Source: Mercurialis annua (lineage: Eukaryota; Streptophyta; Magnoliopsida; Malpighiales; Euphorbiaceae). From it: a stretch of DNA of 64,000 bases. The notes under the pieces are model-generated. The model was not told where the DNA came from. It made no database searches and saw nothing but the letters and a program-made list of their open reading frames with translations. How positions within the stretch are numbered: position 1 is the first letter of the stretch; each line of letters begins with the position of its first letter. Made by a program: the position numbers and the translations under genes. Below, piece after piece: positions 22,857 to 35,337 of the stretch. The stretch spans positions 29,325,001 through 29,389,000 of the forward strand of contig NC_065575.1 of assembly GCF_937616625.2 (NCBI RefSeq), in the 5' to 3' direction.

Positions 22857-23930
22857 TCATATTTCACCTTTTTAGTGATTTAAGCCAAACATTACGAAAC
22901 GAATCCAAACGTTTCATCTTTTTAGCGATTTAAGCCAAATGTTTAAAACGTTACGAAACCAATACAAACGTTTCCCCTTTTAAGCGACTTAATCCAAACA
23001 TTTAAAACGATATGAAACCAAGTCAAACATCTAAAACGTTACGAAACAAATATACAAAACAAATTCAAACGTTTCACCTTTTTAGCGATTTAAGTCAAAC
23101 ATTTACAAACGTTGAGAAACAAAACCAAACGTTTCACCTTTTTAGCGATTGAAGCCAAATGTTTACAAACGTTACAAAACAAATCCAAACGTTTAACTAC
23201 GTTTCATATTTTTAGCGATTTAAGCCAAAAGTTTATGAACGTTACGAAACAAATCGAAATGTTTCCCCTTTTCGCGATTTAAGCCAAACGTTTAAAATGT
23301 TAATAAACCAATCCAAACATTTAAATCGTTACGAAAAAAATCCAAACGTTTCCCCTTTTTAGCGATTTAAGCCAAATGTTTACAAACATTACGAAACAAA
23401 TCCCAACGTTTCACATTTTTAGCGATTTAAGCCAAACGTTTACAAACATTAAGAAACGAATCCAAACGTTTCCCCTTTTTAGCGATTTAAGCCAAACTTT
23501 TACTAACATTACGAAACAAAACCAAACATTTCACATTCTTAGCGATTTAAGCAAATTGTTTACAAACATTATGAAAGAAATCCAAACGTTTCCCTTTGTT
23601 AGTGATTTAGGCAAAATGTTTACAAACATTACGAAACAAATCCAAACTTTTCACCATTTTAGCGATTTAAGCCAAACGTTTACAAACGTTACGAAACAAA
23701 ACAAAAAGTCTCTCCTTTTTAGCTTTTTAAGCCAAACGTTTACAAACGTTACGAAACAAAACCAAACGTTTTACCTTTTTAGCGATTTAGGCCAAACATT
23801 TACAAACGTTACGAAAAATATCCAAACGTTTTATCTTTTTACCGATTTAAGCCAAGCATTTATAAACGTTACGAAACAAAACCAAACGTTTCACCTTTTT
23901 AGCAATTGAAGCCAAGCGTTTACAAACGTT
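22857..23930 (-). repeat. Inverted satellite segment within S2
   Basis: About 1.07 kb in which all modules read on the minus strand (CACCTTTTTAGCGATTTAAG, CCAAACGTTTACAAACG). Both ends fall in AACGTT palindromes. Confidence 0.9.
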
Positions 23931-25209
23931 AAAAAGGGTGAAACATTTGGATTTGTTGCATAACGTTTTCAACGTTTGGCTTAAATCGCTAAAATGGTGA
24001 AAAGTTTGGATTCGTTTCGTAACATTTGTAAACGTTTGGCTTAAATCGCTAAAAAGGTGAAAAGTTTGGATTCGTTTCGTAACGTTTGTAAACAACTGGC
24101 TTAAATCGGTAAAAATGTGAAACGTTTGGATTTGTTATCGTAACGTTTGTAAACGTTTGAATTAAATCGCTAAAAATGTGAAAGGTTTGGTTTTGTTTCG
24201 TAATGTTTATAAACGTTTGGATAGGTTTCGTAATGTTTTAAACGTTTGGCTTAAATCGCTAAAAACATGAAACATTTGGATTTGTTTCCTAACGTTTTAA
24301 ACGTTTGGATTTGTTTTGTAACGTTTTAAACATTTGGATTTGTTTCCCAACGATTTAAATGTTTGGCTTAAATCGCTAAAAAGGTGAAACGTTAGGATTT
24401 TTTCCTAACGTTTTAAACATTTGGATATGTTTCATAACGTTTTTATGCGTTTGGCTTAAATGGCTAAAAATAAGAAACGATTAGATTTGTTTTGTAAACG
24501 TTCGGTTGAAATTTCTAAAAAGGTGAAACGTTTGGTTTTTTTTGTAACGTTGGGCTTAAATCGCTAAAAAGGTGAAACGTTTGGTTTTATTTCGTAACAC
24601 ATTGGTTTTGTAACGTTTTAAACTTTTGGCTTAAATTGCTAAAAAGGTGAAACGTTTGGATTTGTTCCGTAACGTTGTAAACGTTTGTTCTAAATCTCTA
24701 AAAATGTGAAACGTTTGGATTTGTTTCGTAACGTTTTTAAACGTTTGGCTTAAATCGCTAAAAAGGTAAAACGTTAGGTTCTGTTTCGTAACGTTCATAA
24801 ATGTTTGGCTTAAATTGCTAAACATGCGAAGCGTTTGGATTTGTTTCGTAACATTTTTAACGTTTGAATTGGTTTCGTAACGTTTTAAACGTTGGCTTAA
24901 ATAGCTAAAAAGGTGAAACGTTTGGATTTGTTTCGTAGAGTTTTAAACGTTTGACTTAAATCTCTAAAAAGGTGAAAAGTTTGGATTCGTTTCGTAACGT
25001 TTGTAATCGTTTGTCTTAAATTGCTAAAAAGGTGAAATGTTTATTTTTGTTTCGTAACGTTTGTAAACGTTTGGTTTAAATTGCTAAAAAGGTGAAACAT
25101 TTGGATTTCTTTCGTAACGTTTTAAACGTTTGGCTTAAATTGCTAAAAAGGGAAAATGTTTGGATTTGTTTCGTAACGTTTTAAACGTTTGGATCGGTTT
25201 TGTAACGTT

Positions 25210-25350
25210 TTAAGCCAAACGTTTAAAATGTTACGAAACCAATCCAAACGTTTAAAACGTTACGAAACAAATCAAAACGTTTCCTCTTTTTAGCGATTTA
25301 AGCCAAACGTTTAAAACGTTACGACACCGACCCAAACGTTTTACCTTTTT
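25210..25350 (-). repeat. Inverted satellite end of S2
   Basis: Orientation changes within GTAACGTTTTAAGCC, which is read as module B on one strand and module A on the other. The tract ends at CCTTTTTAACACTG, where LTR E begins. Confidence 0.85.
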
Positions 25351-25734
25351 AACACTGAAACGAATTAGAACGAATCAAAATACCAAACGGTCGACTTTTA
25401 GATCAAAACAGAAAATACAATAAATCGGTGAGACGACGGCAATCATAACGAGAAAGATAACGTACCAAAATCGATTCCGAAAGTTAGAGGATGAAGAGGA
25501 CCGAGTCTACTATCGCTGAAACGAGACATAACTCAATTTGGTTCAAAAACGAAGGAGATATCGCTGAGGAACGAAAGTGTCGATTTGAAACATAAACTGA
25601 GAATAACGACGAATACACTATCGATTTTTAGAGTTAATGAAGATGATTTTGATGAGGAAAATCTAAGGATCTTTTGATGAGTAAACGGCTAGGGTAAACT
25701 AGAATTGAGGGGAAATATTTTAGGTTAAAAACAT

Positions 25735-25745
25735 TATATAAATAA
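25735..25745 (-). promoter_or_regulatory. TATA-like box of LTR E
   Basis: TTATTTATATAATG on the element strand, downstream of the palindrome array as in LTR A. Confidence 0.45.
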
Positions 25746-25807
25746 GGAAATAAAACGTAGAAAAAATAAGGGAAGAAACAGGCTTGCACACAGCAAGTCA
25801 CTAGTCC

Positions 25808-25995
25808 CAAACGAGATTGTACTGTGTCGAACGAGACAGTACAAAAAGGAAGGAGTCTCGTTCGAGACCTGCTGGTCTCGAACAAGACCAGAACAAAATA
25901 ACACTAGTCTCGTTCAAGACCAGCATGTCTCGAACGAGGCCTTATGTTATTTTGCGCAGGTCTCGTTTGAAACATGCTGGTCCAAACGAGACCGA
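25808..25995. promoter_or_regulatory. Palindrome array in LTR E
   Basis: At least six copies or half-copies of GTCTCGTTCGAGAC in both orientations, e.g. AGTCTCGTTCGAGACCTG (25854), GGTCTCGAACAAGACC (25874), and GTCTCGAACGAGGCC (25927). Same family and position as in LTRs A and H. Confidence 0.65.
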
Positions 25996-26130
25996 GTCAA
26001 CTGATTGGTTGAACCACAAATGGTTCAACCAACACCAAACCAAACTCAAATCATGCAACGAATCCGCAAACGACGCTAAAAATTACCGGAGAATAAACAA
26101 TAAATTTAATTTTTTTTACGGGGTATTACA

Positions 26131-26143
26131 TTCTCCCCAATGT
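26131..26143 (-). other. Polypurine tract of element E
   Basis: TTCTCCCCAATGT on the plus strand (element strand ACATTGGGGAGAA) touching the LTR start. It is preceded by the motif CTCGAATTT, the counterpart of AAATTCGAG in D and H. Confidence 0.8.
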
Positions 26144-27775
26144 ATTAAAAATTCATCCTCGAATTTACCGCAACTAAAATTAATTTAAAACTAATTATGG
26201 CACATAAGAAATCACACGTAACTAAAATTACGAAACAACACATCCCCAACTGAACGAAAGAAAACCACTAATCAAACAACTTATGATTCCCAAAATTTCC
26301 CAAAGGTCGAGTGACAACTCAACAGAAACAAAATAAAGACCGCCTAAATTAACCTAAGAAAAACACAACCGTAAAAACAATAGATTAAACCAAACTCTAA
26401 TTCAAGTTAATTCTATCACAAGACAACTGAGGAAAGTCAAGTGAAGCGAAACATAATTTAACCGAAAATGCGCTGAAAATTAGACGGACATTCTCCCCAA
26501 CTTATTGAAATACTACTTCGAATTTAAAACTGAGTCGAAAATTCGAATGATCACCACACGCATACGCAAAAAATTCTTAGTTTAACAATTTGGTACCTCA
26601 AACGACTTCTTAAACACCACGAGTGAACGAATTAGAAATTTATTTTCAACCGGAAATTAATCAACACGCTAAACGAGAATTTTTTTAAAATAACCGGCTC
26701 AAGTCCCAAAACCTACCAATGTAACACTACAAGTATAGGGATAAACCCAAGATTCAAATTGTAATCATACTAAGCCAAATTCCAATGCTACAAACCGATA
26801 TATACAGACACTCTCCACTGAAAATAATCTTACACTCCTTAACGCCTATACCCTATATCTCTTATAATGGTCACAACATCAAGTACCTTATATGAGAAAC
26901 TTAACAGCAAATCTAAATGTCATCCTGATTAAATGTTCTCTCACAAATAACGGAGGAAAACTAATCACCATTTGAATCGTTACGGTTCAACCAATCTAAA
27001 GAATACATAATTTAAACTTCTGATAACAAAATTTTTCATCCTCCAATTTTTTTAATCACTAAAACCTCAAATCCTACCTAAGATCAGTTAGATAAAATTG
27101 TAATCAATCGGTTTGTTTGTTATGCTCAAAACAAAATTTTTATATAAAAACGCTTTTCGCAACCACAAAATATTTAATAATGTCATCCGCCTTTAATTTG
27201 AATTTGCTTACATATTCTGTTTAATTTCATTTTCAACCAAAAAAAATTAACCCGATGAAAAATTTTCTAGTTTCGTAAACGCACCCATAAAATAAAAGAC
27301 TCTCACTTTGAAATCATAACGGAATCTTACTTTCATAATAAAATTCACAATTCTATTAAAATGTTTCATTTAGAAAAAATTTAAAATCAACTTTAGTCAA
27401 AACAGACAAAATTTCATCACTTTCCCAAAAAAATAAATTCTGCAATTCAGAATCCCTCCGTTTACGAAATATTCCCATACTAGTACCCAAAACTTTTTTT
27501 AAACAGAAATCAAATTTGTAAAACAAAAATTCCTTTTTAAGTCTTTCAGTGTAAATCAACACGCAGAGCATAACCAGTTTCTTTAAAACAAAAATCCTCA
27601 AATTATATACTCTAAGCTGACACAATTATTAATACGAACTCGAAATTTTCCGCACTTACCACAACTAAATCTCATGTGCAACCTTATAACCATAGCTCTT
27701 ATTTCTCAAATACGGACATTCCATCAATATAAAACAAACCCTTACAATGCAATTTCTCTTAAATCACCATCGTCA

Positions 27776-28214
27776 TCACAGAGTATTTGTCTAGATATCA
27801 ACCAAAATTTCAAAACCGTTTGAAATTATCAACTTTTTAAACATCATTTACATAATGTAACTCGTGAGTTTATAAGAAAACGTTTTTCTTAAAAAAAAGT
27901 CTCATCGATAAAATTTATTTTACATAATTGTGCACCATGGTGATGACAGCTCTCATCCCCAAAGAGTTGCATTCAACCCTAATCATTTAATGTCGTGATG
28001 AATGTACTAAATGCATGTATCAATTATTTATTTTCCTTTTTAATTCGTGATCATACTCAATGCTCAATGCAGTTTCCAATTCGTGGCATTTCAAATGCAT
28101 GCTCATGACATGTATGGGCACAATTACATGATAAGAATATTTTAAATACTTTAACAAGTTAACATTTGAAATCAATCTTCCTTCAAAACATTTTCTAGAC
28201 ACTAGACTCTGTGA
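27776..28214 (-). other. Conserved ~440-nt non-coding domain, copy in E
   Basis: On the element strand it opens TCACAGAG (complement of 28207-28214) and closes CTCTGTGA (27776-27783). Contains AGGGTTGAATGCAACTCT (27963-27980, with a G-U pair) and GATGAGAGCTGTCATC (27942-27957). Confidence 0.7.
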
Positions 28215-30368
28215 GACGTGCACTCGTCCATCTCCCATCACCATTATCCTAGTCCACCAATTTGAATCGTTATTAGCAAAATAACCCAAATCAACAATGA
28301 ACTAAAATTTTACCCAAAGACGCGTTTCACCTCAATCAAATTGAAAATTTTCCAAAGATAACAAAGCAACACGACCGCCTTCACAGCTTCACCATCAATT
28401 TTGGTATTTTACCGATTTACCTGATGTAAACACCAGTGTATTACTACACTGATCAACCTCGATTTACAGATTCCATATCTATCTCTAGAATGCCAAATAG
28501 CCGAAAATTTCGGCATTCCAATTTATCACAAACGAGCCCGACCTAGAAACGCATAACGCTCGAAGCTTAACGCACGCAACAAACACCTACGAGTAGAATT
28601 ATTCCATCGGTGCTGAGTAATATAACTCAAATCACCTTCCTCTAACAAAGATAGATTCTTAAACAGGATCTGCTACTGAGCCGAAGAGCCGCTCTTCAAA
28701 TTCCTTGATACCAAAATCAATCACCTCAAATTCCAATGTTCAAACTATTGATTCGGCTAAACAATTACTACATCTAAAATAATCGCAGGGTCTAAACAAA
28801 GGTTCAAATCGCACATTGACGCCAACGTCAAAGTTAAACCAAGGAAAAACTAACAAGAAATGCCCTCACGTGATACTCCACCCAATGAGGCCAACGAGGT
28901 CAATAATTGATATGGTATAACTAAAACAAACATGAGAGGTAAGAATAATAACACTTAAACATCTTGCAGTAAAACACTTTCTCATTAGGGTGGTTAAACA
29001 ATATAAATCTCAAAGGATTGAGCATAGAACATCTTATGTGATCAACGAATTCCTACAGACATGGTAACCACTCAAACAACCTGGAAATAATCAGAATATT
29101 AAATTATATAATAACATGCTCAAAACGTCAAATCAGATCACAATAAATTAAGATATTTCTCGAAAGTACTTATCAAAATTCATTTCGAAAGATAAAATTT
29201 ACAAATAGATTTCAAGTTTATGTCAAGCCCCACAGTTTAAAAAAAAATTATTTCCCGGAAACCTCTTTTCAAACAATGGAAAAAATCTATTCCCAAACGC
29301 CTCAATTTAAAATCATCGAGTTAGCCGAGTGATTACAACTTCTAAACTCAACACCAAATTTGGGTGAGCGAAGTCAACCCAAAATAGCCATTTATAAATA
29401 GTAAACCACACATTTTCAAATCCGGAAAAACTCATTACAAATTTCAATATTTTCAAAAGAAGAAGTTCGACGCCATCCAAATAACAACATTAAACTCATT
29501 ACCCAAGTGGGAAAACAATTATTATTTAACAATCTTTTTAGAAACACAAACTTCAATCAAAATTAGTAAATCAAGCACAAGACCGACAACACCAAAGTGT
29601 TGAAAAACCAAAAATATGATAAAATTACAAACGTAATGTTATATTGCCAAATTGGTATCGCCCTTTAAATATATAATTTTATTTCAAAACAAATATTTTG
29701 AAAACACCAAGCTAGACGTAACATTTTTATTGTTAGAATACGAGAAATTCATTTTATTTCAAAAGAACAACCCTTTTTCCATCCTTAGTCAAATGTAAAA
29801 TTTGAAATACATGAATTTCATTTTACTGGCAAGATAGTGAAAATAATATTTTAGGGTGTCGTGTCTAGATTACCCATTTGACATTTTTGCGTCAAAACAA
29901 CAGTTAGGCAAAAATAATTTCATTAAGGTACTTTTAAAACCAATCCGTGGTCATCAACATAATCCACAAAACGTGATAAATTTCGGTCAAAAATCATTTA
30001 AACCCAAAACAATGTCAAAGTATGATAAAATATCATTTTTAAAATCAAAGCTCTCGGCCAAAGCCAGAAGTACTCACAAAATAATTCAATGTCAAAAATT
30101 TTATAAGAGGCATAAAAGCCAGAATAATATCACCCAGTAAAACGCATCATCAACATGATAAGAAAAAATAACATCATGCCCAAGCATGAAATTAAAGCAA
30201 TTTACCGAAATAAGATTTCCCAAGGAATCAAAGAAAATAAAATCATTCAAGTGAAACGGCATCAACAGCAAAAATATTAACATCAAATCAAGATATAAAA
30301 ATGACTGACTCGACACATCCCTATCGGTGTAGGCAGAAAATTTAAAATTAAAAAATGATGTTTCAAAG

Positions 30369-33165
30369 ACTTGTGATACCTTGGTTGTGTCTTTTTGAGT
30401 GTCTTATATGTGTCCCATGATCTCGTATGTGTTTGATGTTGATTCGATTTATTTTCGGGTATATATCAAAACAGCATTCGCATGTTTTCCAGAACTGCCC
30501 TGTTTTAGTAAAACGTTGATATCTCCCAATTGAAATATCGGATCAGGCCCATTTTTTGATTTGTTGTTCATAAGAGTATATTCTAGCATGTGTTAAATTT
30601 TCACGTTTTTTGGATGCTTCCAACTCTCAAAATGATAATTAAACCGTGACTTTTATCAAAGCCCATGTAAAGCCCACATAAGTCTATAAATAGACACTTA
30701 TTTTCATGTGAGCAGCCCCATTTTCTTTTTCACAAACCCTAAAACGAATATTTTTATATAAAATAAACATTTCCTTTGTTCTAACAAGCCCGGATGCGAT
30801 TCATTGCGCTAAGAACTTGATTTTTCATCATACTCGCAAGATCTACGCGATTTCTACGTTGTGTTCTTCGCTGGTGGCTTGTGGATCCAATTGATTTCGG
30901 TCCAGCCCTTTGAACCTTGGGTTAATACATCAATTATAATCTTGTTCATCATTCTTAGGTAATGTTTTTACTCCGAATTGATTTATAGATTCGTTGTTGT
31001 GTGATTTTGCCTAGAAATGCATAATATAGGATTTTGATGGATTGAATTGTTGTTATTGGTATGCTATGTTTAAGCTACTGATCTTATATGATTAAATAAT
31101 GGGTTATACATATATAATCTGATGTTATAAGTTTTGGAAAGAGTTTGGCATGATTCAATAACGAATTGGTGTAATTAAACAATGATTAGGCGATTTCTAG
31201 ACTTGTGCGAATTGGATTCGTTTAATGAATTATTTAAATGGTTGAATCCAAATTGATTGATTATTATGTGTTCTTATATCAATAGCTACTGATATAAAAA
31301 GTTTTTATTTGTAAATGAGAATCGAAATTGGTTGGTTTGTAAAAATTCTACGATTTGCGAAAATGGCGATTTTAAGGAAATTGAATGTTACGAATACAAT
31401 ATGGTTTTCAAATTCTATACCTACTGATATATTATATTCTAAGTGATGTGTTAAAGGTTTTAAATCAGTAGTAACATACATTGTTTCATCGATTGTTGGT
31501 TTTTAATCGTTTGGCTAGTTTAGGCAATTTTCGGCAAAATTGTTATACTTGATTATTTGAGTACTTTGGCTTAATTTTGATTTAAACCAAGTTATTAAAG
31601 TCTGGAAAATATATTTTGACAATGATTTAAACTTATAAAAGATGTTAGTTTACCATGGATTGTCTTGATAATCGATGATTGTCTTGGCATTTGAGTTGTG
31701 GATATTCTTACAGGATTTTAAGGCTATTTTAAATATATACTTCATATTTGAGTTTAGTTAATTTAAAATGATTGAAATCATGTTTAGTTACACATAAGGT
31801 GTTTTATTTGAGATGTATGAACTCCGGGTGAAAGTGGCCAAGTGTTGGCAATATTGTTGTATTTTGTTGTTATGGCTTTGACTTGTGTTGGATTAAGCTT
31901 ATAGTGAGTTCTTTATTTTCAAATACATTGGTTTGGTTTTAAAGGATTTAACTTTGGATTTTACTATGGCTGGGTCGGGTTAGACTTGTGTCGCCCGACA
32001 TGTTGTGTTAAGCATATAGGTTATATATGGCTAACACGTTACTCTGGGATATCTTGGATATCGAAAGGTGTTTGAATTATATTACTCTGGATTGTTTTTA
32101 AAACGAGAACTCACCTAAGCTTAACTAGTTATTGTATTAGTTGGATATGTAATGTACTTTGGCTTTGGGCTTACTGTGTTTTGAATGTTGTTCTTTGGTT
32201 GTGTTAAGATACTAGTCCTATGTGGTGTTTAGTAATCTTAGAGTTAGGGGATATTCGGATTTTAACTTATATATTGTTTTAGACCCGTCGACTGCTCGTG
32301 CTTCGGAGTCTACGCAGGGTTAGCTGTTTGCCAAGATTCACGTGGATAGCAAGCAGTGAGGTTGTAGTGCTATTTACCGCTTTATTAAGTACCGCAATTT
32401 ATTTTAGTATTATAAATGCTTTTGAACTGTTTTAAGCAATTATGGATCTGGATTGAAACGAGCTACTCGATAGGCTTGTATCGAGACTGTGTGCACCGGT
32501 AAGTACTCTGGGATCGGCAGACAAATGTCTTGCTTACGCTGGTATATGACGAGGATATGTTCCCGTCCACTCTGGGTTTATCAGTATGCTATGTCATACT
32601 TACGCTGGGATCATTTCAATACTTCTTTCCATAATCATACTATATTAGTATAAAATGTTTTGATTTAAGGGTTTTAAACTTAATAAATGTAAAGAGTATT
32701 GCGAACTCATCTCAGTATATCTGACCCCGTTGTTTTCCCAAATTTTCCAGGTTTATGATTTGAAAGCTGGTCCACTCCAATTCTTTTGATTCCTCGGAGG
32801 TTTTTATGTTATTAAACTAGTTTCTGTTTTCAAACTCTTAGACCGCAGTAGAACTAGTTTATATATTACATTTGTTATTGCATTGGGATTATTGTTTAGA
32901 CCGATTATTTATTATTAGCATGTTTACACTGGAATATTTTATTATTATATTTAAGGCATGTTGTGGAATATTTCAGATACTTAAGTTATTTATATTAGAA
33001 CTGTATTATAAATTGCTAGACTTAGGTTGGAGTCTCGGTTGCCCCCGAGCAGTTTTTCTGCAGGTTTAAATGTTTATTTGATTTCCGTAAGGCTTGCTAC
33101 GGGTTTTGGTACAACCATACCCATACCCTAGCGCCAGTCACGATTCATGAAATTGGGTCGTGACA
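30369..33165 (+). repeat. 5' LTR of element D (5'-truncated)
   Basis: Begins at ACTTGTGATACC, equal to 37846 in the 3' LTR, so bases corresponding to 37696-37845 are missing. Ends GGGTCGTGACA before the PBS. Contains the TATA box, repeated CTTACGCTGG motifs (32541 and 32609), the common CTCATCTCAGTATATCTGAC block and the terminal hairpin (33034-33049). Confidence 0.9.
30685..30692 (+). promoter_or_regulatory. TATA box of LTR D
   Basis: TATAAATA in AGTCTATAAATAGAC. The 3' LTR has TTTAAATA at the same place (38162), so that copy has lost the box. No repeat array precedes it. Confidence 0.65.
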
Positions 33166-33169
33166 AAGT

Positions 33170-33181
33170 TGGTATCAGAGC
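33170..33181 (+). other. Primer binding site, initiator Met tRNA (element D)
   Basis: TGGTATCAGAGC, four bases (AAGT) after the LTR end. Confidence 0.93.
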
Positions 33182-33404
33182 TTTAGTTTCGAACTAAGGC
33201 CAAATTTTTGCATGTTATGTGTTTATCGTTTTAAGGCATGTTAAGTATTATTATTGTGTCATAGGATCTACTGCGGAATTAGGATTCAAGTCTTGTCTTT
33301 TGAAACGTCATCTTTTGTTTTCAAAACTTCCTACCTTCATCTATAGGAATGTCGAGTGTCAGTCTTATGTCTTACTGATGCTTTACTTTAGAATGTTTAT
33401 TGCT

Positions 33405-33555
33405 TATACATTGGGTGATTTGTTGGCTGTTGTGCCATATATGAGATATACTTTGGGTGATTTTTGGTTGGCTGTTGTGCCTTATATGGTGTTTACTTTG
33501 GGTGATGCTTTGTTGGCTGTTGTGCCATATATGATGTTTACTTTGAGTGATTAGT
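33405..33555 (+). repeat. 42-45-bp tandem repeat in the leader of element D
   Basis: Four copies of a unit containing TTGGGTGAT, and GTTGGCTGTTGTGCC in three of them, start at 33411, 33453, 33498 and 33543. Spacing is 42, 45 and 45 bp, so one frame stays open and reads repeated LGD-LLAVVPYM. H has only a single related CACTCTGGGTGTTGCC (55518) in its leader. Confidence 0.75.
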
Positions 33556-35337
33556 TGTTGGCTTTTACGGCTTGGATGATTTTGATTATATTTGGGTTGC
33601 TTTCACCTCGTTGGTGAGTACATTTGTTCTGGATGTGTTTGTTGGGTGCTAAATAGGTTGGCACGTACTATGATACGTTAGGCGTTGGCCTTATGTGGGT
33701 TTTAAAGGATTTTGTGATAAATCTTTAAGCATGTGTTGTGGATACACGTTGTTTGGTGACGCGTTGGTTTTATGGTTTTATTGAGAAAATTATTTTGATT
33801 TGATTTGTGTTTTGACACGAGAATCGGAAGAGAAGTCTGGTTTTAATAACATATGTGTGTGATTTTTAATTACTTTTCAAGTAAAAATAATTTTTCGTAT
33901 CTAAGAATCTTACGTTTGACTTGGTGTTGACAAACGGTTGTTTACAAAATAATATTATTTATGAGATTTTCTCACCGTATTGAAAATTTAATATTTTTGG
34001 CTGTTATTTTACCATGTTGTGGTATGTCGAAGTTTGAAGCGTCGTTTGGTCATATGTTTGGTAATTATGTTTGGCTTGCTTAGGTGCTTACAGAATGATT
34101 GTTTGAGATCAAAGATTTTCTCACTTAAATTTTTTGGGATGATTTTTTATACTTGGGTTGCTTGATCTCTTATTTTGAAAAGATTGTGTTTTTATTAAAA
34201 TGTTTTCCGGATTTACAATTGTTTTGGATACGTTTTATAAAAGGTTATTTTGGGTTTGACTTGGGTCACCCAAATTTGGAAGTTGAGCTTGGTAGTTGTA
34301 ATGACTCGGCTAACTCGATAATTTTATGGATTAAGATACACTGGAAATTTTAATTGATTGGTTTATAGAAGGAAGTTTTCCGGAAATCAATTTGTTTTAA
34401 ATCGTGGGGCTCAGTTAGACTTGAAACCTTTTGTGGGTGATTTTATATTTCAGAATGAATTTTAATACGTACTCTTGATCGATGATTTATTACATGTTGA
34501 TATTTTTTTTACGATTCTGAGTATGCTATGGCATGTTTTATTTTAAGATTTGAGATCTGATTAGGTTATATGGGTTTTGTATACCATGTCAGTAGATATA
34601 TAATGATCAATTGGATGTTGCATGCTCGTTTCTTTTGATAGCATGTTAGTTGCCTACAATGTTTATGATTTGTTATATGGCAAGATGTTTGAGTTACATA
34701 CGGGTTAAGGCATGCTTGGGTGATTTATGATTAGGTGGAAATCACATCTTTTTTGTGTTGTTTCGTGTTAGTAGGCTTCATATATTGGCTAAATTTTCTA
34801 TGTTAGTTGTTTTATCTTGTTTGTCTCATTGTGCGGATAGCACATGAGGTCGTTGCTATCAGGTGTTTGTTTGGCTTAACCTCAATGTTGGTTTTTAATT
34901 GTGAGTAGGACCTTCGTTTAGACCCTGTATTGCTTTAGTTTCAGTTTCGGATTACGCTGGATTTAGTGTGTTGTTTTGTGGATAGAAGTCTTAGGATTTT
35001 GATATGAGTAAGATGAAGAAAACGTTTCCTTGGTGGTTTTTGATTATCCTGAACAAGAAGGTTGGAAATTCTTATTCGAAGAGATAGATTGGTGTATTAT
35101 ACACTGGTGTTTTTCGTCAAGATTGGATGATGCGAAGCGGGAATTGGTGGTTTGTTTTGTAAAAATGAATGTGATGTATTGTTTTCCCTTGAGTTAAGTT
35201 TAAGCTTATTGGGAGTTTATTGTCTTATAGGAGATTTTATAGTAGTTATCGGTTTGAATTGTGATGATAGTATTGTATGATTAGTGAATTGCAAGAATGG
35301 GGTTTGAGAAATATTTTGAGGCTATCGAGTGCACATC

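Larger units (their letters stand above)
17256..25350. repeat. Satellite block S2, ~30-bp modules
   Basis: Same A/B/C modules as S1. From 17262 to about 20600 it is collinear with 605-4283, module by module, including rare variants such as the shortened TTTCAACGTTTG (17488 and 840) and AGGCGAAAAGTTT (17640 and 988). Orientation flips at 22857, 23930 and about 25210. Because two modules make 60 bp, reading frames stay open for long stretches (for example 177 codons at 23376-23909), but these are repeat artefacts and not genes. Confidence 0.95.
25351..26130 (-). repeat. 3' LTR fragment of element E (minus strand)
   Basis: The right end ACGGGGTATTACA is the inverted LTR start TGTAATACCCCGT, directly followed by a PPT. 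Only about the first 780 bp of the LTR remain; the left part is replaced by satellite. It contains the CTCGTTCGAG array (25808-25995) and a TATA-like box. Open frames here are chance readings. Confidence 0.85.
26131..30368 (-). mobile_element. Internal region of non-autonomous element E
   Basis: About 4.2 kb read on the minus strand from its 5' end near 30368 to the PPT. No gag-pol motif is present. The 5' end matches the leader of related elements (GATGTTTCAAAGAC and the CTATCGGTGTAGGCAG block) but stops before the PBS, where element D begins. It contains the hairpin CAGTGTATTACTACACTG (28434-28451), the ~440-nt domain (27776-28214), and the GTTATGCTC block near 27120. The 3' third looks unlike that of D and G. 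Confidence 0.75.

Noticed and set aside
23376..23909. 177-codon ORF with repeated SQTFTNVTKQIQTFHLFSDL-like units
   Set aside because: It is satellite read in a frame that stays open because two modules make 60 bp. Similar frames exist on either strand across S1 and S2, with no start, promoter or non-repeat sequence.
25817..26188. 123-codon ORF rich in Ser-Arg-Thr
   Set aside because: It reads through the palindrome array and across the LTR end and PPT, so it cannot be a gene.
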